DNA from: Streptomyces albofaciens JCM 4342
Lineage (GTDB): Bacteria > Actinomycetota > Actinomycetes > Streptomycetales > Streptomycetaceae
Assembly (NCBI RefSeq): GCF_008634025.1
Contig: NZ_PDCM01000002.1
Coordinates: 2,753,001 to 2,817,000 of the forward strand
DNA length: 64,000 nt
Direction of reading: 5' to 3'
The stretch's first letter is position 1; every line of letters begins with the position of its first letter. The translations under genes were made by a program, and so were the position numbers. The notes under the pieces are model-generated. The model worked only from the letters and a program-made list of their open reading frames with translations. It searched no databases and was not told the DNA's origin. Shown here piece after piece: positions 1-8,128 of the stretch.

Positions 1-492
1 GATCTCGGCCGCGTCGGTGACCAGGAAGTTGTGCTTGGTGATCGGCATCGTGATGCCGCAGATGTCCGCCTCCTGGAAGGCGTCGGTGCCGATCGCCTTG
101 GAGGCGACCTGGCCGGTGATCGCGACCATCGGGACGGAGTCCATGTGGGCGTCGGCGATCGGTGTGACGAGGTTGGTGGCACCGGGCCCCGAGGTGGCCA
201 TGCAGACGCCGACCTTGCCGGTGGCCTGCGCGTAGCCGGTGGCGGCGTGGCCCGCGCCCTGCTCGTGGCGGACCAGGACGTGGCGGACCTTCGAGGAGTC
301 CATCATCGGGTCGTACGCGGGGAGGATGGCGCCTCCCGGGATGCCGAACACGGTGTCGGCCCCGACCTCTTCGAGCGAACGGATGAGGGACTGCGCGCCC
401 GTGACGTGCTCCACGGTGGCGGGCGCGTGCGCCCCGCCGGAGTGACGGGCCCGCGGCTGCGGATGGTGGGCCCCGGTGGCCTGCTCGGTCAT
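1..492 (-). CDS. ilvB: Acetolactate synthase large subunit, N-terminal part (cut by window edge)
   Basis: Catalytic subunit of acetolactate (acetohydroxyacid) synthase, the ThDP- and FAD-dependent first common enzyme of valine, leucine and isoleucine synthesis. Only the first 164 residues lie in the window; the gene continues past base 1. After a divergent, Pro/Gly-rich start of about 30 residues comes the ThDP PYR domain: [14 protein letters not shown], then [14 protein letters not shown], which carries the glutamate that activates ThDP, then [20 protein letters not shown]. The ATG at 490-492 opens the frame. The gene lies downstream of a 13-codon leader peptide rich in branched-chain residues and an attenuator hairpin, so it is probably controlled by ribosome-mediated attenuation. 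ilvN and ilvC would be expected just outside the window. Confidence 0.95.
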   Translation of the reverse strand, partial: MTEQATGAHHPQPRARHSGGAHAPATVEHVTGAQSLIRSLEEVGADTVFGIPGGAILPAYDPMMDSSKVRHVLVRHEQGAGHAATGYAQATGKVGVCMATSGPGATNLVTPIADAHMDSVPMVAITGQVASKAIGTDAFQEADICGITMPITKHNFLVTDAAEI

Positions 493-547
493 CTGCGTCT
501 CTTCTCGAAGCTGAGGGTTTTGGTGGGGTATGGGGGCGGTTATGCAA

Positions 548-583
548 CAAAAAACCCCTCGTGCCGTGAGGCAAGCGAGGGGA
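548..583 (-). terminator. ilvB attenuator hairpin
   Basis: Read on the minus strand, CCCCTCG (582-576) pairs with CGAGGGG (561-555). The stem is extended by TGCC/GGCA after a two-base bulge and is followed by six T residues. It lies between the leader peptide and the ilvB ATG, the expected place for an intrinsic terminator that decides read-through into ilvB. Confidence 0.85.
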
Positions 584-625
584 GCGCGCCGGTGCGGAGC
601 GCTGGGCTTCTCAAGTGACCCAGCT

Positions 626-667
626 TCAGCCGACGCGCTTTCCAAGTACGAGAATTCGGGTGCGCAT
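626..667 (-). CDS. ilvB leader peptide (attenuation peptide)
   Basis: A 13-codon frame from ATG (667-665) to TGA (628-626) encodes [13 protein letters not shown]. Six of the 13 residues are Ile, Leu or Val (one Ile, two Leu, three Val). I recognise this as the conserved actinobacterial ilvB leader peptide. Ribosome stalling on scarce branched-chain aminoacyl-tRNA should favour an antiterminator and let transcription pass the hairpin at 548-583. It ends about 130 bases before the ilvB start. The peptide itself has no predicted function beyond being translated. Confidence 0.85.
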   Translation of the reverse strand: MRTRILVLGKRVG

Positions 668-700
668 GGAACTGACCCTCCCCCCGGGGCCAGCCGAGTG

Positions 701-3700
701 TCAAGTGGGTGGGACGGAGGTCTCACTATTTGGGCGCAGCGGAGGCCGTGCCAGGGCCGCTTCCGCTCCGTCCCGGCCGTCTCCCGGCGCGAATCGTCTG
801 GGCAGTTCGCCCAGCACCCGTCCGGGTGACACCGGTTCGCGCCCCTTCTTGACGTGCCGTACGGGCAGGCCCGTACCGCTGAGCACCACGGCCCGGCCCT
901 CGCTGCCCGGACCGGGCACCGGATAGCAGCCCTGGGTCAGCGCGCGGCGCAGCCGGTGTTCGTCCAGCGGCCCGGAGAAGGCCATGCCCTGGCCGTGTGT
1001 GCAGCCCATCGAGCGCAGCGCGACGACCTGCTCGGGCAGGTCGACGCCGTCCGCGACGGACTGCATGCCGAGGTCGGCGGCGATCCGCAGCAGCCCCGAT
1101 GTGATCTTGTGCAGCCGGGCGGAGTCCACCACCCCGTCGACCAGGTCACGGTCCAGCCGCAGTACGTCCACGGGCAGCCGGCGCAGCGCGCCGATGGCGG
1201 CCGCGCCGCTGCCGAAGCCGTCCAGGGCGATCCGCACCCCCAGGCGGCGCAGGGCGACCAGGCGCCGCTCCAGCTCCTCCAGAGGTATCCGCGGATCGGT
1301 GTCGGCCAGCTCCAGGACCAGCGACCCGGACGGCAGGCCGTGCCGGGACAGCAGCGCCTCGATGCTCTTGGGCGGCAGCGCGCGGTCCAGCAGCCGGTGG
1401 GCGGAGATGCGCACGGCCACCGGGACCGGATGGCCCGCCCGGTGCCGGCCGGCGGCCTGCTGCACCGCCTCCTCCAGCTGCCAGCGGCCCAGCTCGGCGG
1501 TGCGGTCGCCGTCCTCCTTGAGACGGCCGCGGTCGCCGACCCGCAGGAACTCGGCGGGCGTGAAGAGTATGCCCTGGGCGGAGCGCCAGCGGGCGAGCGC
1601 GGCGACCGCCGTGATCCGGCCGTCGGCCAGCTCCACCACGGGCTGGTGCAGCAGCGCGAACTCGCCGTCGTGCAGCGCGGTGCGCAGCTTGGTGGCCAGC
1701 TCGGCGCGGCGCACCACGTCGGCCTGCATCTGGGGTGCGTACAGCTTGACGCAGCCCTTGCCCGCCTGCTTCGCGCGGTACATCGCCAGGTCGGCGTTGC
1801 GCATCAGGGGGCCGGGGGTGATGCCGGGCTCGGCGAAGGCGACGCCGATGCTGGCGGCGACCCGGACGTCCCGCCCGTCGATCTTGTACGGGTCGGAGAG
1901 GCGGATCCGCAGCCGGTCGGCGACCTCCAGGATGCGGTGCTCCCGGGCGGCGTGGTCACGGGTGCCGTCGCCCATGATCAGCGCGGCGAACTCGTCGCCG
2001 CCCAGCCGGGCCGCGGTGTCCCCGGCCCGTACGGATTCGGCCAGTCTGCGGGCGGCCTGGACGAGCAGTTCGTCACCCGCCTGGTGACCGATGGTGTCGT
2101 TGACCTGTTTGAAGCCGTCCAGGTCGATGTAGAGCACGGCCGTGCCCCGGTCGGTGGCGCGGCGGCCGGTCAGCGCCTGGCTGACCCGCTCGGTGAACAG
2201 GGCCCGGTTGGGCAGGTCGGTGAGCGCGTCGTGCGAGGCGTTGTGCTGGAGCTGCGCCTGGAGGCGGACGCGTTCGGTGACGTCGCGGGAGTTGAAGATG
2301 AGGCCGCCGTGGTGCCGGTTGACCGTGGACTCCACATTGAGCCACTTCTCCCCGCCGGGGCGGTTCTCCCCCGCGCGGAACCGGCACTCGATGCGGGTGG
2401 TCGGTTCCTCCTCGGGCCGGGCCGCGAGGAATCTGCGGACCTCGTGCACCACGCGCCCCAGGTCCTCGGGATGGATGAGGGAGGCCAGCTCGGAGCCGAC
2501 CAGTTCCTCCGCGTCCCGGCCGTAGACCCCCGCGGCGGCGGGGCTGACGTAGCGCAGTATCCCGGTCGGCGCGGCGATCATGATGACGTCGCTGGAGCCC
2601 TGGACCAGGGAACGGAAGTGGTTCTCCTTCTGGGCCAGTTCCTGCGTGAGGGTGATGTTGTCGAGCAGCATGATGCCCTGCCGCACGACCAGGGCGAGGA
2701 CGACCGTGCAGCCCGTGAAGAGCACCACGCGGTCGATGCGGCGGCCGTCCAGGACGTTGTACAGGATGCCCAGGGTGCACACGGCGGCGGCCAGGTACGG
2801 GGTGAGCGCGGCGAGCGAGCCGGCGATGGGCCGGGTGGCCGCGGAGGTGGCCGGCGGGGTGCGCGGCGCGGCGCGCTCGGGGGCCGCGGCCGAGGTGTCG
2901 CCGCCGGGCAGCCGCCGGGCCACCCACGGCGCGTACGTCAGCAGCATCGAGCCGGCGAACCAGCCGGCGTCCAGGATCTGGCCGGAGCGGTAGTGCTCGC
3001 GCAGCAGCGGCGAGCTGAACAGCGCGTCGCACAGCACCGTCAGGGCGAGCGCCGCGATGGCGGTGTTGATCGCCGAGCGGTGTGCCGAGGAGCGCTTGAA
3101 GTGCAGCGCGAGCACCATGCTCACCAGCACGATGTCCAGCAGCGGATAGGCCAGCGCGAGCGCGCCCTGCGGCACGCTCTGGCCCTGGAAGTGCGCGGTG
3201 TGCGCGAGCGCCAGGCTCCAGGACAGCGTCAGCAGCGAGCCGCCGATCAGCCAGGCGTCGAGCCCCAGGCACACCCAGCCGGCCTTGGTCACGGGCCTCT
3301 TGGCGAGGACGAGCAGGCCGACGATGGCGGGTGGTGCGAAGAGCAGGAAGCAGAAGTCGGCGAGCGACGGGCTCGGGACCGGCTCGCGCAGGACGACTTC
3401 GTACCATCCCCAGATGCCGTTGCCGAGCCCCGCCATCGCGGAGGAGGCGGCGAACAGCAGCCAGGCGGGTCGAAACCGGCCGTGGTGCCTGCGGGAGTAC
3501 AGGAAGCAGGACCCGGCGGCGGTGAAGGCGGCCAGGCTCAGCCCGAAGTCACCCATGAACAGGGCGAGTTCGGAGGATCCCCAGCCGAGCGCGGCACCCA
3601 GGGCGTAACCGCCGCAGACCACCGCGAGCACGACCTGCGGCACCACCCCGGGGGCCCCGCCGGCCTGCACCGGCGGCCGGGAGAGGACCGCACCCGTGGC

Positions 3701-3934
3701 GCTCACCGCTCTCTCCTCCCGTGCGCCACCGGGCATCGTCGTGGTCGGTGCGCGCGTGACACCCGGCGCGCCCCGGGCCCCGGAGGTGTCCCTCCGAGTG
3801 ATCGCGGAGTGCTTGTTTCGCGATTCGTCCATCGGCCGTACATCGCCCGTCGCCCCCCTCGGTTCCGGTCTTTCGCGCTGCGCCGCATCACCGCCGGCGC
3901 GGTCCCCGCTCGGACGATACACCAGGTTCGTCAC
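701..3934 (-). CDS. Membrane PAS-GGDEF-EAL protein, probable diguanylate cyclase with a degenerate EAL domain
   Basis: A 1077-residue c-di-GMP signalling protein. The order is a basic N-terminal tail (about 1-100), a block of eight or more hydrophobic segments (about 105-430), a PAS domain (about 438-560, starting [17 protein letters not shown]), a GGDEF domain (about 575-740) and an EAL-type domain (about 755-1010). The GGDEF domain has LGGDEFAAL and an upstream RAGD, which fits an inhibitory RxxD site, so cyclase activity is plausible. The EAL domain is eroded: AAL instead of [11 protein letters not shown] instead of DDFGTG, IS where the metal-binding Asn is expected, LRLD instead of KID and ADGVD instead of AEGVE. 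It probably has no phosphodiesterase activity. Its position next to ilvB suggests the Streptomyces CdgC type, but I am not certain of that name. The GTG at 3934 has a GAGGAG 12 bases upstream; ATG at 3832 is an alternative start. Confidence 0.85.
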   Translation of the reverse strand: MTNLVYRPSGDRAGGDAAQRERPEPRGATGDVRPMDESRNKHSAITRRDTSGARGAPGVTRAPTTTMPGGAREERAVSATGAVLSRPPVQAGGAPGVVPQVVLAVVCGGYALGAALGWGSSELALFMGDFGLSLAAFTAAGSCFLYSRRHHGRFRPAWLLFAASSAMAGLGNGIWGWYEVVLREPVPSPSLADFCFLLFAPPAIVGLLVLAKRPVTKAGWVCLGLDAWLIGGSLLTLSWSLALAHTAHFQGQSVPQGALALAYPLLDIVLVSMVLALHFKRSSAHRSAINTAIAALALTVLCDALFSSPLLREHYRSGQILDAGWFAGSMLLTYAPWVARRLPGGDTSAAAPERAAPRTPPATSAATRPIAGSLAALTPYLAAAVCTLGILYNVLDGRRIDRVVLFTGCTVVLALVVRQGIMLLDNITLTQELAQKENHFRSLVQGSSDVIMIAAPTGILRYVSPAAAGVYGRDAEELVGSELASLIHPEDLGRVVHEVRRFLAARPEEEPTTRIECRFRAGENRPGGEKWLNVESTVNRHHGGLIFNSRDVTERVRLQAQLQHNASHDALTDLPNRALFTERVSQALTGRRATDRGTAVLYIDLDGFKQVNDTIGHQAGDELLVQAARRLAESVRAGDTAARLGGDEFAALIMGDGTRDHAAREHRILEVADRLRIRLSDPYKIDGRDVRVAASIGVAFAEPGITPGPLMRNADLAMYRAKQAGKGCVKLYAPQMQADVVRRAELATKLRTALHDGEFALLHQPVVELADGRITAVAALARWRSAQGILFTPAEFLRVGDRGRLKEDGDRTAELGRWQLEEAVQQAAGRHRAGHPVPVAVRISAHRLLDRALPPKSIEALLSRHGLPSGSLVLELADTDPRIPLEELERRLVALRRLGVRIALDGFGSGAAAIGALRRLPVDVLRLDRDLVDGVVDSARLHKITSGLLRIAADLGMQSVADGVDLPEQVVALRSMGCTHGQGMAFSGPLDEHRLRRALTQGCYPVPGPGSEGRAVVLSGTGLPVRHVKKGREPVSPGRVLGELPRRFAPGDGRDGAEAALARPPLRPNSETSVPPT

Positions 3935-4038
3935 TCAGGGACATAGCTCCTCTACGCAGCGTGACTGTCGGTGGGATGCCGATACCCAGTGCAGTCGTAC
4001 GGCCCCGTAGAGCTACCCGCAAGGGGTCCGGGCAGGAT

Positions 4039-5001
4039 TCACCCGGCCGTAGCCACGACGTTGCGCAAGGGTTCGCCGGTGGCGAAGCGGGACAGCTGAT
4101 CCCTCAGGAGACGCTTCGCGCGGGGCAGGAAGGCAGAACTGGGGCCGCCTACGTGTGGAGTGATGAGCACGCCGGGAGCGTGCCACAACGGGTGCCCGGC
4201 GGGCAGCGGTTCCGGATCGGTGACGTCGAGGGCGGCGCGCAGCCGCCCGGATTCCAGCTCCGTCAGCAGCGCCTTGGTGTCCACCACGGCGCCGCGCGCG
4301 ACGTTCACCAGCAGCGCCCCGTCCTTCATGCGCGCCAGGAAATCACTGCCGACCAGGCCACGGGTGGTGTCGGTGAGCGGCGTCGCGATGATCACGACGT
4401 CCGCCTCGGGCAGCACGGCGGGCAGTTCGGCGAGCGGAAGCACGGGCCCGCGCACGGTCTCACGTGCGGTGCGCGCAATGCGTGCCACCCGCGCACACTC
4501 GAACGGTGTGAGCCGGTCCTCGATCGCACTGCCGATCGAGCCGTAACCCACTATGAGCACCGTCTTGTCGGCGAGGGCGGGCCGGAAGCCGGCCAGCCAC
4601 CGCTCCGCGTCCTGGCCGCGGACGAAGTCCGGGATGCCGCGCAGCGCGGCGAGCGTGAGGGTGAGCGCCAGTTCGGCGGTGCTGGCGTCGTGCAGCCCGC
4701 GGGCGTTGCACAGCCGGGTCCCGGGAGGCATGTGGGGCAGCGCGGGCAGCATGTGCTCGATGCCGGCGGTCAGCGTCTGTACGGCCCGCAGGCCGGTCAT
4801 CTCCGGCAGCGGCCGTACGGACGCCTCCGCGCTCTTCATGTAAGGGACCACATAGAAGGCGCAGCGGGCGGGGTCGGCGGGGAACTCGGGCCCGGCGTCC
4901 CAATGGACGTAGCGGAAGCCGTCCGGCAGTCCGCCGACTTCGTCAGGAGGGATCGGGAGCCATACGTCGTTCGCGGTGGTGCGCGGGTCCTCGGATGCCA
5001 T
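4039..5001 (-). CDS. D-isomer-specific 2-hydroxyacid dehydrogenase
   Basis: An NAD(P)-dependent dehydrogenase of 320 residues that interconverts a 2-keto acid and a D-2-hydroxy acid. The substrate is not predictable. The Rossmann segment VLIVGYGSIGSAIEDRL lies near residues 148-164. NVARGAVVDTKAL carries the active-site Arg region, and ITPHVGG carries the catalytic His near the C terminus. It is divergent from the aldo/keto reductase that starts at 5090, with 88 bases between the two starts that must hold both promoters. The gene stands alone, without a biosynthetic partner that would reveal the substrate. Confidence 0.85.
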   Translation of the reverse strand: MASEDPRTTANDVWLPIPPDEVGGLPDGFRYVHWDAGPEFPADPARCAFYVVPYMKSAEASVRPLPEMTGLRAVQTLTAGIEHMLPALPHMPPGTRLCNARGLHDASTAELALTLTLAALRGIPDFVRGQDAERWLAGFRPALADKTVLIVGYGSIGSAIEDRLTPFECARVARIARTARETVRGPVLPLAELPAVLPEADVVIIATPLTDTTRGLVGSDFLARMKDGALLVNVARGAVVDTKALLTELESGRLRAALDVTDPEPLPAGHPLWHAPGVLITPHVGGPSSAFLPRAKRLLRDQLSRFATGEPLRNVVATAG

Positions 5002-5089
5002 GGCCCGAGGCTATGCGATGGCCCTCCGTGCCCAGACGTTAGTTTGGTCAGGCCCTTGATCGGGGGCGAGGGGATGGAGGCACGACCGC

Positions 5090-6082
5090 GTGGAGCGCAG
5101 GACAATCGGGGCTACAGCGCTCGAAGTGGGTGCTATCGGACTCGGCTGCATGCCGATGAGCTGGGGGTACACCGAGTCGCAGCGCAACGGGGAGGGCTCG
5201 CTGCGCGCCGTGCACGCCGCGCTCGACCGGGGCTGCACACTGCTGGACACCGCCGACATGTACGGGCCGTTCACCAATGAACTGCTGGTCGGCCGGGCCC
5301 TGAAGGAGCGCCGCGCGGAGGCTTTCGTCTCGACCAAGGTGGGGCTGCTGGTGGGCGAGCAGCACATCGTCGCCAACGGGCGGCCCGGGTACGTCAAGCG
5401 CGCCTGTGACGCCTCGCTGCGCCGTCTCCAGACCGATGTGATCGATCTCTACCAGCTGCACCGGACCGACCCCGAGGTGCCCATCGAGGAGACCTGGGGC
5501 GCGATGGCGGAGCTGGTGGCGGCCGGGAAGGTGCGGTCGCTGGGGCTGTGCGCGGTGGGCGCGCGCGCCGGACGCCGCCGGGGCGCGCGGCTGTACGACG
5601 GGACGCTGCGCCAGCTGGAACGCGTCCAGCAGGTGTTCCCCGTCAGCAGTGTGCAGGCCGAGCTGTCGGTGTGGTCGAAGGAGGCGCTGGAGCAATTGCT
5701 GCCGTGGTGCGTCACGCGGGGCGTGGGTTTCCTCGCCGCGATGCCGCTGGGCAACGGCTTCCTCACCGGCACGCTGACGCCCGGCCAGGGCTTCGAACCG
5801 GAGGACATACGGGCCCGGCACCCGCGCTTCACGGCCGAGATGATGGCCGCCAACCAGCCGGTGGTGGCCGGCCTGCGCCGGGTCGGCGCGCGCCACGGGG
5901 CCACGCCGGGGCAGGTGGCGCTGGCGTGGGTACTGGCGCAGGGGCGGCACGTGGTGCCCGTACCGGGTACGAAGAAGGAACGTTGGGCCGCCGAGAACGC
6001 CGCGGCGGCCGGCCTGGTGCTGGACCGCCGCGACCTGGCGGAGATCGCGGCGCTGCCGCCGGCGCGGGGGTCGTGGGACTAG
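5090..6082 (+). CDS. Aldo/keto reductase
   Basis: NADPH-dependent oxidoreductase of the AKR superfamily, 330 residues. GAIGLGCMPMSWGYT opens the barrel, DTADMYG carries the catalytic Asp and Tyr, STKVG the catalytic Lys, and LYQLHRTDP the His. The C-terminal cofactor segment is VVPVPGTKKERWAAEN. The GTG start at 5090 has a GGAGG nine bases upstream (5076-5080). The carbonyl substrate is unknown. A second, different AKR lies at 39,765. Confidence 0.88.
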   Translation: MERRTIGATALEVGAIGLGCMPMSWGYTESQRNGEGSLRAVHAALDRGCTLLDTADMYGPFTNELLVGRALKERRAEAFVSTKVGLLVGEQHIVANGRPGYVKRACDASLRRLQTDVIDLYQLHRTDPEVPIEETWGAMAELVAAGKVRSLGLCAVGARAGRRRGARLYDGTLRQLERVQQVFPVSSVQAELSVWSKEALEQLLPWCVTRGVGFLAAMPLGNGFLTGTLTPGQGFEPEDIRARHPRFTAEMMAANQPVVAGLRRVGARHGATPGQVALAWVLAQGRHVVPVPGTKKERWAAENAAAAGLVLDRRDLAEIAALPPARGSWD

Positions 6083-6168
6083 GCAGCGCGCTGTCGTCAA
6101 CCTAGCAGGGCCGGGAGGGGTGGGGCCGGGGGCGGTTTGGGGGTGGCGGTTTGGGGACGGCGGTGGCT

Positions 6169-6305
6169 GGTTGGCGGGTGCGGGGCGGCAGCGGCCCGTT
6201 GTGCCGGGCGGCAACGGCCGGTCGTGCCGGGCGGCAACGGCCGGTCGTGCCGGGCGGCGACGGCCGGTCGTGCCGGGCGGCGACGGCCGGTTGGCGGGTG
6301 CGGGG
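6169..6305. repeat. 23-bp tandem repeat (4 copies) flanked by a 17-bp direct repeat
   Basis: Four copies of a 23-bp unit beginning GTGCCGGGCGGC start at 6201, 6224, 6247 and 6270, differing mainly at one A/G position. The block is bracketed by identical 17-mers (GGTTGGCGGGTGCGGGG) at 6169-6185 and 6289-6305. It fills most of the 304-base gap between the aldo/keto reductase and the lipoprotein gene. Both strands are G/C-rich and could fold. I see no gene in this gap. Confidence 0.85.
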
Positions 6306-6386
6306 TGGTGGTCCGGAGTGGGGGCCTGACTTGGCGGGTGGGGTGTGGTGTCGTAAGGCGGGTTCCGTCGACGAGAGGACTTCGCC

Positions 6387-7550
6387 GTGCAACGACGCTC
6401 CGTGACCTCCGTGTTGGCCGCCGCCTCGCTGCTGCTCGCGGCGGGGTGCTCGTCCGGCGGCGCGCCGGGCGGGGCCGGCTCCGCCGCCGCCTCGTCCCCG
6501 GGCGGCCCGCGGCCCTCAGCCTCGGTCTCCGCCTCCGTCTCCGCCCCGCCCGCCAAGGGCTCGGCGACGGTGACCGGCACCCTCACCACGGATCTCACCT
6601 CACCCTGGGGAGTGGCCGCACTGCCGGACGGTGACCTGCTGGTGTCCTCGCGCGACACCGGCAAGATCTTCCGGGTGGCGGCGGACGGCGGCCGCAAGAC
6701 CGAACTGGGGACGGTGCCGGGGGTGGCGCCGGGCGGCGAGGGCGGTCTGCTGGGGCTCGCGGTGGCGCCGTCGTACGGCCGGGACCACCAGGTGTACGCG
6801 TACTTCACCACCGAGTCCGACAACCGCGTCGCCCGCATGCGCTACGACGAGAAGAAGCTCGCGGGCCAACAGCTGGGCGCGCCCGACACGGTGCTCAATG
6901 GCATTCCGAAGGGGCAGGTCCACAACGGCGGCCGGATCGCCTTCGGCCCGGACGGGATGCTCTACGCGGGCACCGGCGAGACCGGCGACACCGGCCTCGC
7001 GCAGGACAGGAAGTCGCTGGGCGGCAAGATCCTGCGCATGACGCCGGACGGCGCGCCGGCACAGGGCAATCCCGACGCCGGTTCGGTGGTCTACAGCTAC
7101 GGGCACCGCAATGTGCAGGGTCTGGCCTGGGACGCCGAAAGGCGGCTGTGGGCGGCCGAGTTCGGCCAGAACACCTGGGACGAGCTGAACCTGATCGAGC
7201 CGGGCAGGAACTACGGCTGGCCCGAGGTGGAGGGCAAGGGGCGGGGCGACGCGCGGTTCGTGGACCCGGTGGCGCAGTGGGCGACGGCGGACGCCTCGCC
7301 GAGCGGTATCGCGTACGCCGAGGGGTCGATCTGGATGGCGGGGCTGCGCGGCGAACGGCTGTGGCGCATCCCGCTCGCCGGGCGGGAGACGTCGGCGCCG
7401 CCGCAGGCGTTTCTCCAGGGGGAGCACGGGCGGCTGCGTACGGTCGTGCCGGCCGGGGACGGCGGGCTGTGGCTGGTGACCAGCAACACGGACGGGCGCG
7501 GGGAACCGAAGAAGGGCGATGACCGGATTCTGCGGCTGAAGGTGAGCTGA
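6387..7550 (+). CDS. PQQ-dependent sugar dehydrogenase-like lipoprotein (GSDH family)
   Basis: A 387-residue extracytoplasmic protein. The N terminus has a short basic segment, a hydrophobic core and the lipobox LLLAAGC with Cys near residue 22, followed by a Ser/Pro/Ala-rich linker to about residue 60. The rest is a glucose/sorbosone-dehydrogenase six-bladed propeller: SPWGVAALPDGDLLVSSR, GGEGGLLGLAVAP, HNGGRIAFGPDGMLYAGTGE (the His typical of the family), GHRNVQGLAWD and GRNYGWPEVEG. Known relatives oxidise aldose sugars with PQQ, but many Streptomyces members have no proven substrate. The GTG start at 6387 follows GAGAGG at about 6373. Confidence 0.88.
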   Translation: MQRRSVTSVLAAASLLLAAGCSSGGAPGGAGSAAASSPGGPRPSASVSASVSAPPAKGSATVTGTLTTDLTSPWGVAALPDGDLLVSSRDTGKIFRVAADGGRKTELGTVPGVAPGGEGGLLGLAVAPSYGRDHQVYAYFTTESDNRVARMRYDEKKLAGQQLGAPDTVLNGIPKGQVHNGGRIAFGPDGMLYAGTGETGDTGLAQDRKSLGGKILRMTPDGAPAQGNPDAGSVVYSYGHRNVQGLAWDAERRLWAAEFGQNTWDELNLIEPGRNYGWPEVEGKGRGDARFVDPVAQWATADASPSGIAYAEGSIWMAGLRGERLWRIPLAGRETSAPPQAFLQGEHGRLRTVVPAGDGGLWLVTSNTDGRGEPKKGDDRILRLKVS

Positions 7551-7597
7551 TGACTGGAGGTGAGCTGACGGCTGAAGGGGAGCTGATGACTGGCGGG
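7544..7597 (+). repeat. 18-bp tandem repeat across the stop codon of the GSDH gene
   Basis: Three imperfect copies of an 18-bp unit (GAGCTGATGACTGG core) begin at 7544, 7562 and 7580. The first copy contains the TGA that ends the lipoprotein gene, so the repeats are six codons long and lie just past the reading frame. Confidence 0.65.
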
Positions 7598-7638
7598 GCG
7601 GGGACGGCCTGCCGGGGGGCGCGGCGATCGGCTCGCGT

Positions 7639-7742
7639 CCGGGCCCGCCCGGTCCGTATCCGCCCGGTCCGTACCCACCCGGCCTGAACCCGCCCGATTC
7701 GCACCCACCCGACCCGTACCGCCCGGCCCGTACCCGCCCGTT
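7639..7742 (+). repeat. Degenerate short repeats rich in CCCGCCCGGTCCGTA
   Basis: A run of loosely repeated 10-16 base units of the type CCCGCCCGGTCCGTACC lies in the 250-base gap before the DUF6191 gene. No gene or clear hairpin is seen. A TACACT hexamer at about 7757-7762 could be a -10 element for the downstream small gene, but no good -35 is present. Confidence 0.5.
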
Positions 7743-7800
7743 TCGTTCCCTTGGTGCCTACACTCGTCGTACGGGGCCGGCCACGTCGTCAGGGGGCGGG

Positions 7801-7983
7801 ATGTTCAACCTGGTGGAGGAACTGTTCGCGCCGGGGCGCAAGCACACCGACGAGGAACGGCGGCGGCTGACCCTGGTGGTCACGGACACCGGCGACAGCG
7901 ATCCGGGCAAGGGGCCGATAGATCTGTCCTCGGGCAAGGTCACCATCCGCCTACCGGAGCAGGAACCGCCGCCGGACTCCTGA
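7801..7983 (+). CDS. DUF6191 small protein
   Basis: A 60-residue cytoplasmic protein with the conserved start MFNLVEELFAPGRKHTDEE and the motif GPIDLSSGKVTIR. I recognise this as the DUF6191 family, found widely in Streptomyces. No catalytic residues or membrane segment are visible. The ATG at 7801 follows a G-rich stretch ending GGGGGCGGG that could act as a weak ribosome binding site. It stands alone, with repeats on both sides. Function unknown. Confidence 0.8.
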   Translation: MFNLVEELFAPGRKHTDEERRRLTLVVTDTGDSDPGKGPIDLSSGKVTIRLPEQEPPPDS

Positions 7984-8068
7984 CGGGGCAGCCGTCCTCG
8001 CGCCCGGCCGGCCCTCGCGCGCAGCTGGCCCTCGCGCGCGGTCCGTCCCGGCACCTGGCTCGCCCCTC

Positions 8069-8119
8069 GTGCCCAGCCCGTCCTCGCGCCCAGCCCGTCC
8101 TCGCACCCGGCCCGCTCAC
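8069..8119. repeat. 17-bp tandem repeat, three copies
   Basis: Units of the form GCGCCCAGCCCGTCCTC start at 8069, 8086 and 8103, the last one diverged. They sit between the end of DUF6191 and the end of the convergent LuxR-type regulator gene. Confidence 0.6.
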
Positions 8120-8128
8120 CCCGCGCCG

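Noticed and set aside
854..3946. A 1030-codon open frame on the plus strand
   Set aside because: It lies opposite the GGDEF-EAL gene and has no recognisable motif; the composition is that of a shadow frame.
6201..6292. Possible CRISPR or ncRNA array
   Set aside because: A simple tandem repeat with no spacers and no promoter or terminator that can be seen.
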